Shown here one piece after another: positions 45,894-55,915 of a stretch of 64,000 nt of DNA. The translations under genes and the position numbers were made by a program. The first letter of the stretch is position 1; each line of letters starts with the position of its first letter. The stretch is taken from NCBI GenBank assembly GCA_020630595.1, contig JAHDBC010000007.1, positions 1 through 64,000 of the forward strand, given 5' to 3'. Source of the DNA: Planktomarina sp. (GTDB lineage Bacteria > Pseudomonadota > Alphaproteobacteria > Rhodobacterales > Rhodobacteraceae). The notes beneath the pieces were generated by a model, which was not told the DNA's origin, searched no databases, and worked only from the letters and a program-made list of their open reading frames with translations.

Positions 45894-48083
45894 CTAGGCG
45901 TGGTTTGCGGGTGCTGCAAGGTCCACGAAAATGCCGGCTTCGAATGATGTTTCAAAAGCCGCCGCCAGAACGGTCAGTGGCGCATTGCTTTGCCCAAACG
46001 AAACCGTGTCGCCGCCAAAGCGCCCGATGGTTTCAATCGTGATCCCATCTTGCCCCGCAGCAATGCACAAAGCCTCTGCCGCATCAAAGGAACAGGCGAC
46101 AAGGTAGCGCGCTTGATCTTCACCAAACAGGATCGGCGTGTCTGCATGATCGACGCTGACCCCGAGGCCTGCAGCGTGGGCCATTTCAAATGCGGCCAGT
46201 GCCATGCCACCATCAGAAACATCCGTACACGCACCGATCAAATGGGCATGGGCGCGAACAAACGCACCATTGGCACGTTCGGCATCAAGATCCACGGGGG
46301 GGGCATCCCCTTCTGCACGGTTGAACACCGTCGCCAAAAGGGCGGACTGCCCCAGATGACCCGTCGTTTGCCCGATGACCAGCAACAGATCACCGTCTTG
46401 CGGCACACCTGAAATGGCGGTTTCAAGATCTGCAATCAGACCAACCGCCCCAATCGTCGGCGTTGGCAAAATCGGCGCGCCGTCGGTTTCATTGTAAAGC
46501 GACACATTGCCCGACACGATGGGCATATCCAACGCAGTCACAGCCTGACCGATTCCGTCAATCGCACCAACAAATTGCCCCATGATTTCGGGCTTTTCCG
46601 GATTTCCGAAATTCATATTGTCGGTTGTCGCCAATGGCGTCGCACCCACAGCCGTCAGATTTCGAAATGCCTCTGCCACGGCTTGCTTGCCGCCTTCGAC
46701 CGGGTTGGCCTGCACGTAGCGCGGCGTGACGTCTGATGTGAAGGCAATCGCCTTGTTGGTTCCGTGCACGCGCACGATACCAGCGCCCAGACCGGGGGTG
46801 CGCAGGGTGTCGGCCATGACCTGTGTGTCATATTGTTCATACACCCAGCGTTTTGATGCGTAATTCGGATCAGACAGCAGGGCCTTCAACCCGTCAATTG
46901 GATCGATCTGTGCAACATCGCCCAGCGGTTCAGCCGGTGGCGTGGCGACCCAAGGCCGATCGTATTCTGGCGCGGTCGAAGACAGCTTTGACAGCGGAAG
47001 GTCCGCCATCACCACGCCCTTATGTTCGATCACAAATCGATCTTCTTCAATGGTTTCGCCAACAATGGCGAAATCCAGATCCCATTTTTCAAACACGGCG
47101 CGGGCTGCATCTTCTAGATCAGGCTTCAGCACCATCAACATGCGTTCCTGCGATTCCGACAGCATCATTTCATAGGCGGTCATATTGGTTTCGCGTTGGG
47201 GCACGGCGTCCAGGTTCAACCGAATGCCCAATCCACCCTTGTCGCCCATTTCCACGGCCGAACACGTCAGCCCTGCCGCACCCATATCCTGAATGGAAAT
47301 CACAGCGCCCGTCGCCATCAGTTCCAATGTGGCTTCCATCAGGCGTTTTTCCGTAAACGGATCGCCAACCTGAACAGTTGGGCGCTTTTCTTCGATCGTG
47401 TCGTCAAATTCCGCGCTGGCCATAGTGGCGCCACCGACGCCGTCGCGCCCGGTTTTGGCCCCCAAATACACAACCGGCATGCCGATGCCGGACGCTGCGG
47501 AATAGAAAATCTTGTCTGCATCTGCCAAACCGGCAGCAAAAGCATTGACCAGACAGTTGCCATTATACGCCGGGTCAAAGCGCACTTCACCGCCCACGGT
47601 CGGAACACCAAAGCAGTTGCCGTAGCCGCCAACACCGGCCACCACACCAGACACCAATGATTTGGTTTTTGGGTGTGTGGGTTCACCAAAAGACAACGAA
47701 TTCATCGCGGCGATAGGGCGGGCCCCCATGGTGAACACATCCCGCAGGATGCCGCCAACCCCCGTTGCCGCGCCCTGATAGGGTTCGATATAACTGGGGT
47801 GGTTGTGGCTTTCCATTTTGAACACGATGGCCTGACCGTCCCCAATATCGACCACGCCTGCATTTTCCCCCGGTCCGCAGATCACTTGCGGTCCTTCTGT
47901 GGGCAGGGTGCGCAGCCATTTTTTGGAAGATTTGTAGGAACAGTGTTCGTTCCACATCGCCGAAAAAATACCCAATTCCGTGAAGCTGGGCGCGCGGCCG
48001 ATAATTTCCAGAATTCGGTCGTATTCATCAGGGCTTAGCCCATGGGCGGCAATCAGGTCAGATGTGATGGCAGGTTCGGTCAC
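45894..48083 (-). CDS. purL: Phosphoribosylformylglycinamidine synthase, large subunit PurL
   Basis: A 729-residue enzyme of the small PurL type that makes FGAM from FGAR with PurS and Pur[74 protein letters not shown] and [14 protein letters not shown] are family landmarks. No fused glutaminase domain is present. It leads the purL-bolA-ORF-grxD operon. The 260 bases upstream include a terminator-like RNA structure. Confidence 0.97.
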   Translation of the reverse strand: MTEPAITSDLIAAHGLSPDEYDRILEIIGRAPSFTELGIFSAMWNEHCSYKSSKKWLRTLPTEGPQVICGPGENAGVVDIGDGQAIVFKMESHNHPSYIEPYQGAATGVGGILRDVFTMGARPIAAMNSLSFGEPTHPKTKSLVSGVVAGVGGYGNCFGVPTVGGEVRFDPAYNGNCLVNAFAAGLADADKIFYSAASGIGMPVVYLGAKTGRDGVGGATMASAEFDDTIEEKRPTVQVGDPFTEKRLMEATLELMATGAVISIQDMGAAGLTCSAVEMGDKGGLGIRLNLDAVPQRETNMTAYEMMLSESQERMLMVLKPDLEDAARAVFEKWDLDFAIVGETIEEDRFVIEHKGVVMADLPLSKLSSTAPEYDRPWVATPPAEPLGDVAQIDPIDGLKALLSDPNYASKRWVYEQYDTQVMADTLRTPGLGAGIVRVHGTNKAIAFTSDVTPRYVQANPVEGGKQAVAEAFRNLTAVGATPLATTDNMNFGNPEKPEIMGQFVGAIDGIGQAVTALDMPIVSGNVSLYNETDGAPILPTPTIGAVGLIADLETAISGVPQDGDLLLVIGQTTGHLGQSALLATVFNRAEGDAPPVDLDAERANGAFVRAHAHLIGACTDVSDGGMALAAFEMAHAAGLGVSVDHADTPILFGEDQARYLVACSFDAAEALCIAAGQDGITIETIGRFGGDTVSFGQSNAPLTVLAAAFETSFEAGIFVDLAAPANHA

Positions 48084-48171
48084 TGCAGTCCCCCAAGATC
48101 AGTTGCGATGCTCTTATGCGATAAGCGCACGGGGGGAAAGACACTGGCCGAACTGGGCGTTGGCTTATGGC

Positions 48172-48200
48172 AAAAAAAATGCCGGGCAAAAATGCCCGGC
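48172..48200 (-). terminator. Intrinsic terminator between LysR and purL
   Basis: The perfect 8-bp GC-rich stem GCCGGGCA/TGCCCGGC with a 4-nt loop, then AT and a run of eight T on the minus strand. It may end the LysR transcript, a small RNA or an attenuated purL leader. Confidence 0.88.
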
Positions 48201-48255
48201 GTTAGTCCAACAGGGAGGTATGAAGATCCGCGTTTCCGCGATCATCTTCATGCGA
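48172..48255 (-). ncRNA. Candidate small RNA or leader upstream of purL
   Basis: On the minus strand an 8-bp stem ATGAAGAT/ATCTTCAT (48220-48251) with an inner CGCG/CGCG pair is followed by the linker ACCTCCCTGTTGG and a perfect 8-bp GC stem GCCGGGCA/TGCCCGGC (48181-48200) with eight T. It is a complete intrinsic terminator about 90 bases before purL. No annotated gene ends here, since the LysR stop lies 144 bases further up. A small RNA or a purL attenuator is possible. Confidence 0.5.
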
Positions 48256-48343
48256 TCAAATTAGTGGTTAAGGGTTAAGCAATCAATAAGTGTATGCCCA
48301 ATTTGTGCGCAAAGCAGATATGCGCCGCGTGCATGGCTGATAC

Positions 48344-49246
48344 TCACATTCCGGCTTCTTTGTCTGCCCGCCGCCTTGCGATGATTTCGTCCTGAACAAA
48401 ATCCCGGAACGCCGCAATGCGCTGCGAATGGCGCAGTTCTTCCGGATAGGCCAGAAAAACAGGCACTTCGGCGGAATCCACTTCGGGCAGAACCCGTACC
48501 AATCCGGGAAAATCTGATGTGACATAGTCCGGCAACACCCCGACACCCAAATTGTGAATGACGCCTTGCAACACGCCAAAGTAGTTATTCACCGTAAGCG
48601 TTGAGCTGATGTCATAGGTCAAGAGTTCGCGCACAAGCGTTGCCCCTGCGTTGACCTGTGCGGCTGCGGGGTTCTGGCAGATCAGCCGGTGGCCAGCCAA
48701 ATCTGCCATGTAATTGATTGGACGGTGTGATGCCAAATATTCGGCAGATGCGTACAGGCGCATGCGCACGGACATCAGCCGTTTGCGGATCAAATCCGCC
48801 TGACTGGGTTCTTTCATGCGGATCGCCACGTCTGCTTCGCGCATGGGAAGATCAAGAACCCGTTCTTCCAGCAATAAATCCACGTTCAGATCAGGATACT
48901 TTTCATAAAGATGGGGCAGGCGTGGGGCCAACCACAAGGAACCGAACCCAATGGTGGTTGTAACCTTTAGCTGGCCGAACACTTCTTCTTCGCTGTCGCG
49001 GATACGCGCGGATGCTGCATCCAGCCGCTTTGTCATGGCGCGGGTCGCATCGAACAGAAGTTCGCCCTGTTCAGTCAGGATCAAACCGCGTGCGTGGCGA
49101 TGAAACAAGGTCGTGTTCAGCGATTCTTCCAACGCGCGAATTTGACGCGACACAGCCGATTGCGACAGGTGAAGTGTATCGCCCGCATGGGTCAGTGACC
49201 CGGCGTCCGCGACGGCGTGAAATATGCGAAGCTTGTCCCAATCCAT
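48344..49246 (-). CDS. LysR-family regulator
   Basis: A 300-residue LysR protein. WDKLRIFHAVADAGSLTHAGDTLHLSQSAVSRQIRALEESLNTTLFHRHARGLILTEQGELL forms the helix-turn-helix domain; the effector domain follows with FGQLKVTTTIGFGSLWLAPRLPHLYEKYPDLNVDLLLEE. It is divergent from the acyltransferase gene by 220 bases. The target and ligand are not evident, and it is separated from purL by a terminator. Confidence 0.9.
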   Translation of the reverse strand: MDWDKLRIFHAVADAGSLTHAGDTLHLSQSAVSRQIRALEESLNTTLFHRHARGLILTEQGELLFDATRAMTKRLDAASARIRDSEEEVFGQLKVTTTIGFGSLWLAPRLPHLYEKYPDLNVDLLLEERVLDLPMREADVAIRMKEPSQADLIRKRLMSVRMRLYASAEYLASHRPINYMADLAGHRLICQNPAAAQVNAGATLVRELLTYDISSTLTVNNYFGVLQGVIHNLGVGVLPDYVTSDFPGLVRVLPEVDSAEVPVFLAYPEELRHSQRIAAFRDFVQDEIIARRRADKEAGM

Positions 49247-49466
49247 TGTGTTTCCAGCTTTTTCCTTTCGGTGTGGTTAACATTAAGCGCACCGCCCGGT
49301 CATCATTTAATTGGAAAACAGGCGATTTTATCCCCTTGTCCAAAAAACTGTGCAGTGGCGTTTGGGGATTTGCCTTTTTCGGGTGCACAATTTGGACGCA
49401 TGCTGTTCGGCTGTCATCGCCATGTCATCCAGACCATGCTAAAGCGCCCAAAAAGAAGGGATCGAC

Positions 49467-50366
49467 ATGACCGCGCCGCTAAGCCGCAAAGAAAAGCGCC
49501 AGATCGCCCGGGAAATCAGTTACGCCACATCTGCGCGGACGCGGGGTGGGCAGGCCCTGATCCGCTTGATGGAAAATGCAACGGGGCGTCTGAATCTGAT
49601 CCGCCGTGCCGATGGGTACGAGACGGAAGTGGCAGCGGGCCGCGATTTTTGGCAAGTGATGGTCGAACGCTACGGGCTGTCATTGGAAGTGGCAGGTGGC
49701 ACGTTGAATGCGATCCCGAAAGATGGCCCGTTGATCGTGATCGCCAATCATCCTTATGGTATTCTGGATGGGTTGGTTCTGGGGCATATCCTGTCTGTGG
49801 TGCGGGGCGATTTCCGTATCTTGGCGCACCGCGTTTTTCGCAAAGCCGAAGAACTGGATAAGGTGATCCTGCCCATTTCGTTCGATGAAACCAAAGACGC
49901 CATGAAGCTGAACCTGGAAACCCGCAAAACCGCCTTGTCCTATCTTGCGGCGGGTGGGGCGATTGGAATCTTTCCCGGTGGCACGGTGTCGACAGCGTCC
50001 AAACCGTTTTCGCGCCCGATGGATCCGCAGTGGCGGTCATTCACGGCCAAGATGGTTGCCAAAAGTGGCGCGACTGTTGTCCCGATCTATTTTGACGGCG
50101 CAAATTCCCGCCTGTTCCAACTGGCAAGCCATTTGCATTACACGCTGCGCATGGCATTGCTGATCAAGGAATTCCGGGCAAAGGTGGATCATCCAGTCAG
50201 ACTTGTGGTCGGTTCACCGATCCCGCAATCTGAAATCGCCGCGTTTGCAAAGGATCCAAAATCCATGATGCGGTTTTTGCGCGAACAAACATATGCGTTG
50301 GCACCAACCAGAATTGACGCCACTGATGTCGGGTTCGAATTTGAAGACAAATACAGGGGCACCTGA
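49467..50366 (+). CDS. Lysophospholipid acyltransferase (PlsC-like)
   Basis: A 299-residue membrane-associated acyltransferase. The catalytic NHX4D-type motif reads NHPYGILDG (about residues 94-102), [12 protein letters not shown] supplies the glycerolipid-binding EGTR-like block in altered form, and [16 protein letters not shown] follows. It likely acylates a lysophospholipid or lyso-ornithine lipid; the acceptor is uncertain. It overlaps murI by one base, so the two are probably co-transcribed. Confidence 0.82.
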   Translation: MTAPLSRKEKRQIAREISYATSARTRGGQALIRLMENATGRLNLIRRADGYETEVAAGRDFWQVMVERYGLSLEVAGGTLNAIPKDGPLIVIANHPYGILDGLVLGHILSVVRGDFRILAHRVFRKAEELDKVILPISFDETKDAMKLNLETRKTALSYLAAGGAIGIFPGGTVSTASKPFSRPMDPQWRSFTAKMVAKSGATVVPIYFDGANSRLFQLASHLHYTLRMALLIKEFRAKVDHPVRLVVGSPIPQSEIAAFAKDPKSMMRFLREQTYALAPTRIDATDVGFEFEDKYRGT

Positions 50367-51178
50367 TGGCAGTAGGAATCTTTGACAGCGGATTGGGCGG
50401 ATTGACCGTATATCAAGGCGTGCGGGAACGTTTGCCCGATGTGCCTTTGGTCTATTTCGGTGACAATGCGCACGCGCCTTACGGCGTGCGTGATGCCGAT
50501 GATATTTACCGTTTGACCACCGCGGCCGTCGAACGGATGTGGGATCACGGGTGCGATCTTGTCATTCTGGCATGCAACACGGCAAGTGCCGCGGCCCTGC
50601 GCCGGATGCAGGAAAACTGGGTGCCACGCGACAAGCGCGTATTGGGGGTTTTTGTCCCGATGATCGAAGCCCTGACCGAACGACAATGGGGGGACAATTC
50701 CCCCCCACGCGAAGTTGACGTAAAACACGTCGCCCTTTTTGCGACCCCTGCGACCGTTGCAAGCCGCGCGTTTCAACGCGAATTGGCATTTCGCGCGATT
50801 GGTGTGGATGTCGAAGCGCAGGCCTGTGGGGGTGTGGTAGATGCCATCGAAGAAGGCGATCTGATCTTGGCAGAGGCATTGGTGTCGTCTCATGTGGATG
50901 CGCTGAAACGCAAAATGCCGCAGCCAGATGCGGCTGTGTTGGGCTGCACGCATTATCCGTTCATGAAAGATGCGTTTCAAAAGGCGCTTGGGCCCGATGT
51001 TCAGGTCTTTTCGCAGGCCGATATCGTGGCTGAAAGTCTGGCTGATTATCTTGTGCGCAGGCCCCAGATGATCGGCGCCGGTGGAACAGCCAAATGCCTG
51101 ACAACAGGCGATCCGCAAAAGGTTTCGGCCCGCGCAACGCAGTTTTTGCGACAACCCATGGTGTTTGAAACAGCCTGA
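50366..51178 (+). CDS. murI: Glutamate racemase MurI
   Basis: A 270-residue cofactor-independent racemase supplying D-glutamate for Mur[14 protein letters not shown] with Asp8, [24 protein letters not shown] with the first catalytic Cys, and [11 protein letters not shown] with the second are all present. Length is normal. It starts at the last base of the acyltransferase gene. Confidence 0.94.
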   Translation: MAVGIFDSGLGGLTVYQGVRERLPDVPLVYFGDNAHAPYGVRDADDIYRLTTAAVERMWDHGCDLVILACNTASAAALRRMQENWVPRDKRVLGVFVPMIEALTERQWGDNSPPREVDVKHVALFATPATVASRAFQRELAFRAIGVDVEAQACGGVVDAIEEGDLILAEALVSSHVDALKRKMPQPDAAVLGCTHYPFMKDAFQKALGPDVQVFSQADIVAESLADYLVRRPQMIGAGGTAKCLTTGDPQKVSARATQFLRQPMVFETA

Positions 51179-51235
51179 CCTGTTGCAGGCAGGGCCATTT
51201 TTGACCATATGCGCAGGGAAACAAGAGGGGATAAT

Positions 51236-52264
51236 ATGGCCCATTCCGTCGCAATTCTGGGTGCCAGCGGATACACTGGTGCAGAACTGGTTCGTTTGAT
51301 CGCAACCCACGGGGACATGCAGATTGCCGCGCTTTCCGCCGATCGCAAGGCGGGTCAGGCAATGGGCGACGTGTTCCCACACTTGCGCCATCTGGATCTG
51401 CCAGTGCTTCAAAAAATCGATGATATTTCATTCGATGGGGTCGATCTTGTGTTTTGCGCCTTGCCGCATGCAACGTCACAGGCGGTGATCAAAGCGCTGC
51501 CATCCCATCTGAAGGTTGTTGATCTGTCTGCAGATTTCCGGCTGCGGGACGAAGCGGATTATGTGAAATGGTATGGTGGCCAGCATGATGCGCAGGATTT
51601 GCAGAAAACCGCTGTATACGGCCTGACCGAATTTTACCGCGACGAGATTGCAGCGGCACGGTTGGTGGCTGGCACAGGGTGCAATGCGGCCACGGGCCAA
51701 TACGCTTTGCGGCCTTTGGTGTCGGAAGGTGTGATCGATCTGGACCATATCATCATGGACCTGAAATGCGGCGTGTCCGGGGCCGGGCGGTCGCTGAAAG
51801 AAAATCTTCTGCATGCAGAATTGTCCGAAGGGTATCACGCCTATGCCGTGGGTGGCACGCATCGCCATCTGGGGGAATTTGATCAGGAATTTTCCATGAT
51901 CGCGGGGCGGCCGGTGCAGGTGCAGTTCACCCCACATCTGATGCCCACCAATCGGGGTATTCTGGCAACGGTTTATGTTCACGGCGACCCGGCGCAGGTT
52001 CATGATGTATTGACCCAAGCTTACGCAGCGGAACCGTTTATCGACGTGCTTGCCTTTGGGCAGCACCCTTCGACACGGCACGTGCGCGGGTCGAATTTCT
52101 GTCACATCGGTGTAGTGGGGGACCGGATCGAAGGTCGTGCCATCGTGATCGCGGCCCTTGATAATCTGACCAAAGGGTCGTCCGGTCAGGCGCTTCAGAA
52201 TGCCAATTTGATGCTTGGCCTGCCCGAAACGCAGGGTTTGATGCTGGCCCCGGTCTTTCCCTGA
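51236..52264 (+). CDS. argC: N-acetyl-gamma-glutamyl-phosphate reductase
   Basis: A 342-residue NADPH enzyme of arginine synthesis. [18 protein letters not shown] is the nucleotide-binding start; [10 protein letters not shown] and LSADFRLRD follow. The catalytic cysteine block reads [15 protein letters not shown] (Cys149) instead of the common NPGCYPT, resembling ArgC/LysY relatives; the His-containing HRHLGEF and [17 protein letters not shown] are typical. ATG 51236 follows AAGAGGGG. The stop overlaps the ccmE start. Confidence 0.9.
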   Translation: MAHSVAILGASGYTGAELVRLIATHGDMQIAALSADRKAGQAMGDVFPHLRHLDLPVLQKIDDISFDGVDLVFCALPHATSQAVIKALPSHLKVVDLSADFRLRDEADYVKWYGGQHDAQDLQKTAVYGLTEFYRDEIAAARLVAGTGCNAATGQYALRPLVSEGVIDLDHIIMDLKCGVSGAGRSLKENLLHAELSEGYHAYAVGGTHRHLGEFDQEFSMIAGRPVQVQFTPHLMPTNRGILATVYVHGDPAQVHDVLTQAYAAEPFIDVLAFGQHPSTRHVRGSNFCHIGVVGDRIEGRAIVIAALDNLTKGSSGQALQNANLMLGLPETQGLMLAPVFP

Positions 52265-52725
52265 TGCGTGGGCTGAAAAAACAACGCAGGGTGCAGGTGA
52301 TCGTGCTGTCGCTTGTCTGTCTGGTCGGGGCCACTGCGCTGATCGGATATGCGCTGCGCGACGGGATCAATTTGTTCCGCAGTCCCAGTCAGGTCGTCGA
52401 AGCCCCCCCAAACCCGGAAGAAGTGTTTCGTCTGGGCGGGTTGGTTGTCGAAGGGTCCATTGCCCCGGGCGATGGGGTGCAATTCAGCTTTGCTGTGACC
52501 GATGGCGGTGACAGTGTTCCAGTGCGTTATGTGGGCGACGACATCCCGCCGGATCTGTTCGAAGAAGGGCAGGGTACGGTTGCAACAGGGCGCTATGTCG
52601 ATGGCGTGTTCTTGGCCACCGAACTTCTTGCCAAACATGATGAAACCTACATGCCCGCCGAAGTTGTTGACGCCCTGAAAGAACAAGGCGTTTTCAAACC
52701 GGACGCATCGTTACAGACTGATTAA
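52264..52725 (+). CDS. ccmE: Cytochrome c maturation heme chaperone CcmE
   Basis: A 153-residue membrane-anchored periplasmic protein. One N-terminal segment (about 11-31) is followed by the OB-fold with FRLGGLVVEGS, VPVRYVGDDIPPDLFEEGQGTVATG and the heme-binding LAKHDETYMP: His125 and Tyr129 form the HxxxY motif for covalent heme attachment. It hands heme to CcmF/CcmH, which are encoded 1.2 kb downstream after an inserted lysis pair. It shares one base with argC. Confidence 0.95.
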   Translation: MRGLKKQRRVQVIVLSLVCLVGATALIGYALRDGINLFRSPSQVVEAPPNPEEVFRLGGLVVEGSIAPGDGVQFSFAVTDGGDSVPVRYVGDDIPPDLFEEGQGTVATGRYVDGVFLATELLAKHDETYMPAEVVDALKEQGVFKPDASLQTD

Positions 52726-52770
52726 CCATATCCCGCAAATCTGGGCAGGCGTCATAGCCAAAGGTGCCCC

Positions 52771-53382
52771 ATGCGGTCTGTTCATTCCATTGCCAAAGAC
52801 ATCGTCGCCCGCGAAGGCGGTTTTGTGAACGATCCGGATGATCCCGGCGGTGCTACGAATTTCGGTGTGACCATTGGCACATTGCGGCGATTGGGTCTGG
52901 ATTTGAACCGCGATGGTCAAACGACGGTTCAGGATGTGCGATTGCTGTCTGCGGATCAGGCGATTGAAATCTTCAAAACCCACTATTTTACAGGTCCCGG
53001 TATTTCCGATTTGCCCGAAGCCCTGCACCCGACAGTGTTTGATATGCAGGTCAATGCCGGATCAAACGCGGTCAAGCTGTTGCAGCGGTTGTTGGTCAAA
53101 TTCGGGGCTTCTGTCACGGTGGATGGTGTCATTGGACCGCAAACCGCCACGGTAACGGCTGAAATCTTTGATGTGGCGCCCCATCATATCGTCGACGCCT
53201 ATGGGATCGAACGGCGCAACTATTATTACGCCGTCGCAGACGCACGCCCCCAAAGCCGCAAATTCGCACGCCGCAGGGATGGTGGGAAAGGCGGCTGGAT
53301 CGTCAGGGCCGAAGAATTCATCGATCCCAAATACCATTTTTCAGACGCACAACACGCGGAAAGGACAAAAGCATGGGCTTGA
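52771..53382 (+). CDS. GTA-type endolysin (glycoside hydrolase 108 muramidase)
   Basis: A 203-residue peptidoglycan hydrolase. The N-terminal GH108 domain has VAREGGFVNDPDDPGGATNFGVT with catalytic Glu15 in the EGG motif; the C-terminal part (DGVIGPQTATVTAE) is a peptidoglycan-binding module. No signal peptide, so it needs a holin, which is encoded next. The pair matches the lysis genes I recall as rcc00555/rcc00556, which release the gene transfer agent of Rhodobacter capsulatus from outside its structural cluster. Confidence 0.85.
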   Translation: MRSVHSIAKDIVAREGGFVNDPDDPGGATNFGVTIGTLRRLGLDLNRDGQTTVQDVRLLSADQAIEIFKTHYFTGPGISDLPEALHPTVFDMQVNAGSNAVKLLQRLLVKFGASVTVDGVIGPQTATVTAEIFDVAPHHIVDAYGIERRNYYYAVADARPQSRKFARRRDGGKGGWIVRAEEFIDPKYHFSDAQHAERTKAWA

Positions 53383-53912
53383 TGGAACGGATATTCGGAT
53401 GGGTGTTTGGCGGCGGGCGCAACGCTGTTGTCGAAGTGGCGCAAGTCTTTCGGGAAAACGCCGAAGCACAGGCCGTGCGCGCAGCCGATCTTCAACAGGC
53501 TGCGTTGCAGCAGATGTCCAGCGAATTCCTGCACCCAAACAAGGGGGCATTTGATCGCGTGATGGATGGGATCAACCGCATTCCCCGGCCCGCGCTGGCG
53601 CTTGGCACTTTGGGTCTGTTCATCGCTGCCATGGCCAACCCGGTTTGGTTTGCATCGCGAATGGAAGGGTTGACCCATGTTCCGGAACCCCTGTGGTGGC
53701 TGTTGGGTGCCATCGTCAGCTTTTACTTTGGTGCGCGCCACCAGTTGAAGGGTCAGGAATTTCAACGTTCCATCGCAGCGACGCTGGCCAATCGGCCACC
53801 ACCCACGGTGCCAGAGGCCGCGCATTCCGGTGCGCGTTCGCCCGGACCCGCCAGTGACAACGCCGCATTGGATGATTGGCACCGTTGGCGGGCACATTCC
53901 GCCGATCATTGA
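53373..53912 (+). CDS. GTA-type holin (3TM holin family)
   Basis: A 179-residue protein with an amphipathic start and two clear membrane segments (LALGTLGLFIAAMANPVWFA and PLWWLLGAIVSFYFGA, about residues 73-92 and 107-122), then a polar tail. RPALALGTLGLFIAAM and FGARHQLKGQEFQ match the family I recall as holins for gene-transfer release. ATG 53373 has AAGGA upstream and overlaps the endolysin by ten bases; an in-frame ATG at 53382 sits exactly in its stop. Confidence 0.8.
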   Translation: MGLMERIFGWVFGGGRNAVVEVAQVFRENAEAQAVRAADLQQAALQQMSSEFLHPNKGAFDRVMDGINRIPRPALALGTLGLFIAAMANPVWFASRMEGLTHVPEPLWWLLGAIVSFYFGARHQLKGQEFQRSIAATLANRPPPTVPEAAHSGARSPGPASDNAALDDWHRWRAHSADH

Positions 53913-53968
53913 TCTGCTGCGACCCCCTGCCGCTTGCCCATGGGCTGTGGCGCGATATACCGCATGGT

Positions 53969-55915
53969 ATGTGGAATGAAACGGCGCACCTTGCCCTTGT
54001 GATTGCATTGATCCTGTCGCTTGTCGGATCGGCCGCCCCATTGATTGGGGCGCATTATCGTCGCGCGGATCTGATGGAACTGGGTGCCGTCAGCATGGTG
54101 TTGCAATGCGCCTTGGTTGGATTTGCGTTTGTCGTTCTGACGATTGCATTTGTGACATCCGACTTTTCGCTTAGCGTTGTCTATCTGAACTCCCACACAT
54201 TGAAACCGATGCTGTACAAGGTGACCGGGGTCTGGGGCAATCACGAAGGATCATTGCTGTTGTGGGCTTTGATCCTGACGCTTTTCGGTGCAGCGGCTGC
54301 CGTGTTCGGCAACCAATTGCCCCAAACGCTGCATGCGCGGGTTCTGGGCGTGCAATCGTTGGTATCCGCGGCGTTTCTGGCCTTTATCCTGTTCACATCC
54401 AATCCATTCGAACGGCTGCCATTTCCACCGTTTGACGGTCAGGGGCTGAACCCATTGTTGCAAGACATCGGATTGGTTTTGCACCCGCCGTTTCTGTATC
54501 TGGGCTATGTCGGGCTTTCGATCACCTTTTCCTTTGCCATTGCTGCCCTTTTGGAAGGGCGGGTCGATGCGGCATGGGGGCGATGGGTGCGCCCCTGGAC
54601 GCTGGCCGCTTGGTTGTTCCTGACCATCGGAATCGGATTGGGCAGTTGGTGGGCCTATTACGAACTGGGTTGGGGCGGCTTTTGGTTTTGGGATCCCGTT
54701 GAAAATGCAAGCTTCATGCCATGGCTGATTGCAGCCGCACTCTTGCATTCGGCCGTCGTTGTCGAAAAGCGAGAGGCGCTGAAAGCGTGGACCATCTTAT
54801 TGGCCATTCTGGCGTTCGGGTTTTCACTGGTCGGCACGTTCATTGTCCGGTCTGGTGTGCTGACGTCTGTGCATGCCTTTGCCAATGATCCCGAACGGGG
54901 CGTTTATATCCTTTTGATCCTTGGCTTTTTCGTGGGTGGTGCGCTTTTGCTGTTTGCGTTGAAGGCCGGCGCGATGGAAAGCCGCGCGGTGTTTGCAATT
55001 CAAAGCCGGGAAACGGCATTGGTGGCCAACAATGTTTTGTTGTCGATCAGCTGTTTTGTTGTGTTCATCGGAACCATCTGGCCGTTGGTGGCCGAACTTT
55101 TCCTGGATCGGCGTTTGTCGGTCGGGCCGCCCTTTTTCAATCAGGCCTTTACGCCGTTTGTCGTGGGGTTGGCCGCGATTTTGCCCATTGGGTCAGTGAT
55201 CCCATGGAAACGGGCAAGACTGGCGGAAACACTGAAACGGGTGCTGCCCGCGTTTGTGCTGTGTGTTTCACTGGCCGGGCTGATCTATGCAATGCAGTCG
55301 GGTCAATCCCTGATCGGCCCCATCGGGCTTGCGCTGGGGGCGTGGCTTGTGTCTGGGGTGGTTTTGGAATTGATGCAGCGGTCCGCAGGCCGCGCGGCGC
55401 GTCTGGCGCGGTTGCCACGTGCGGATTGGGGCAAGGCGATTGCCCATGCTGGGCTGGGTGTGACCATCGCAGGTGTCGCCGCGCTGACCGCATATGAACG
55501 CGAAGATATTGCAGCGCTTGCCCCCAACGAAAGCACGATGGTTGGCCGCTATGAAATTACGCTGCGGTCTGTGGACCAAGTGCAAGGTCCGAATTATCTG
55601 TCCACGATGGCGCAGATCGATGTGCGACAGGACGGGCGCGGCCCTGTGCGGGTGACGCCGGAACGTCGATTCTATCCCGTATCGCAGATGCCCACGACCG
55701 AAGTCGGCATTTTGTCGGGCTTTTGGCGGGACGTTTACGTGGTCATTGGTGATCAGCAAGACGATGGACGGTGGGCGGTGCGCAGCTTTGTGAAACCCTT
55801 TGCAAACTGGATATGGGCGGGAACGATCATCATGGCTTTGGGCGGCGTGCTAAGCCTGACAGATCGTCGCTATCGCGTTGGGGCAGGGACGACATCACGG
55901 GCTATCCGCCAATGA
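53969..55915 (+). CDS. ccmF: Cytochrome c heme lyase subunit CcmF
   Basis: A 648-residue polytopic membrane protein that, with CcmH, attaches heme to apocytochrome c. GNHEGSLLLWALILTLFGA, LLQDIGLVLHPPFLYLGYVG and the heme-handling WWAYYELGWGGFWFWDPVENASFMPWL (the WWD domain) are present, then RSGVLTSVHAFANDPERG. A large periplasmic domain precedes the last helix. ATG 53969 gives MWNETAHLALVIAL. It overlaps ccmH by four bases. It begins 56 bases after the holin gene. Confidence 0.95.
   Translation: MWNETAHLALVIALILSLVGSAAPLIGAHYRRADLMELGAVSMVLQCALVGFAFVVLTIAFVTSDFSLSVVYLNSHTLKPMLYKVTGVWGNHEGSLLLWALILTLFGAAAAVFGNQLPQTLHARVLGVQSLVSAAFLAFILFTSNPFERLPFPPFDGQGLNPLLQDIGLVLHPPFLYLGYVGLSITFSFAIAALLEGRVDAAWGRWVRPWTLAAWLFLTIGIGLGSWWAYYELGWGGFWFWDPVENASFMPWLIAAALLHSAVVVEKREALKAWTILLAILAFGFSLVGTFIVRSGVLTSVHAFANDPERGVYILLILGFFVGGALLLFALKAGAMESRAVFAIQSRETALVANNVLLSISCFVVFIGTIWPLVAELFLDRRLSVGPPFFNQAFTPFVVGLAAILPIGSVIPWKRARLAETLKRVLPAFVLCVSLAGLIYAMQSGQSLIGPIGLALGAWLVSGVVLELMQRSAGRAARLARLPRADWGKAIAHAGLGVTIAGVAALTAYEREDIAALAPNESTMVGRYEITLRSVDQVQGPNYLSTMAQIDVRQDGRGPVRVTPERRFYPVSQMPTTEVGILSGFWRDVYVVIGDQQDDGRWAVRSFVKPFANWIWAGTIIMALGGVLSLTDRRYRVGAGTTSRAIRQ

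Noticed and set aside
52771-53912. Prophage remnant
   Set aside because: Only lysis genes are present; there is no integrase, terminase, capsid, tail or att-like repeat, and the flanks are intact ccm genes. The GTA lysis explanation fits better.
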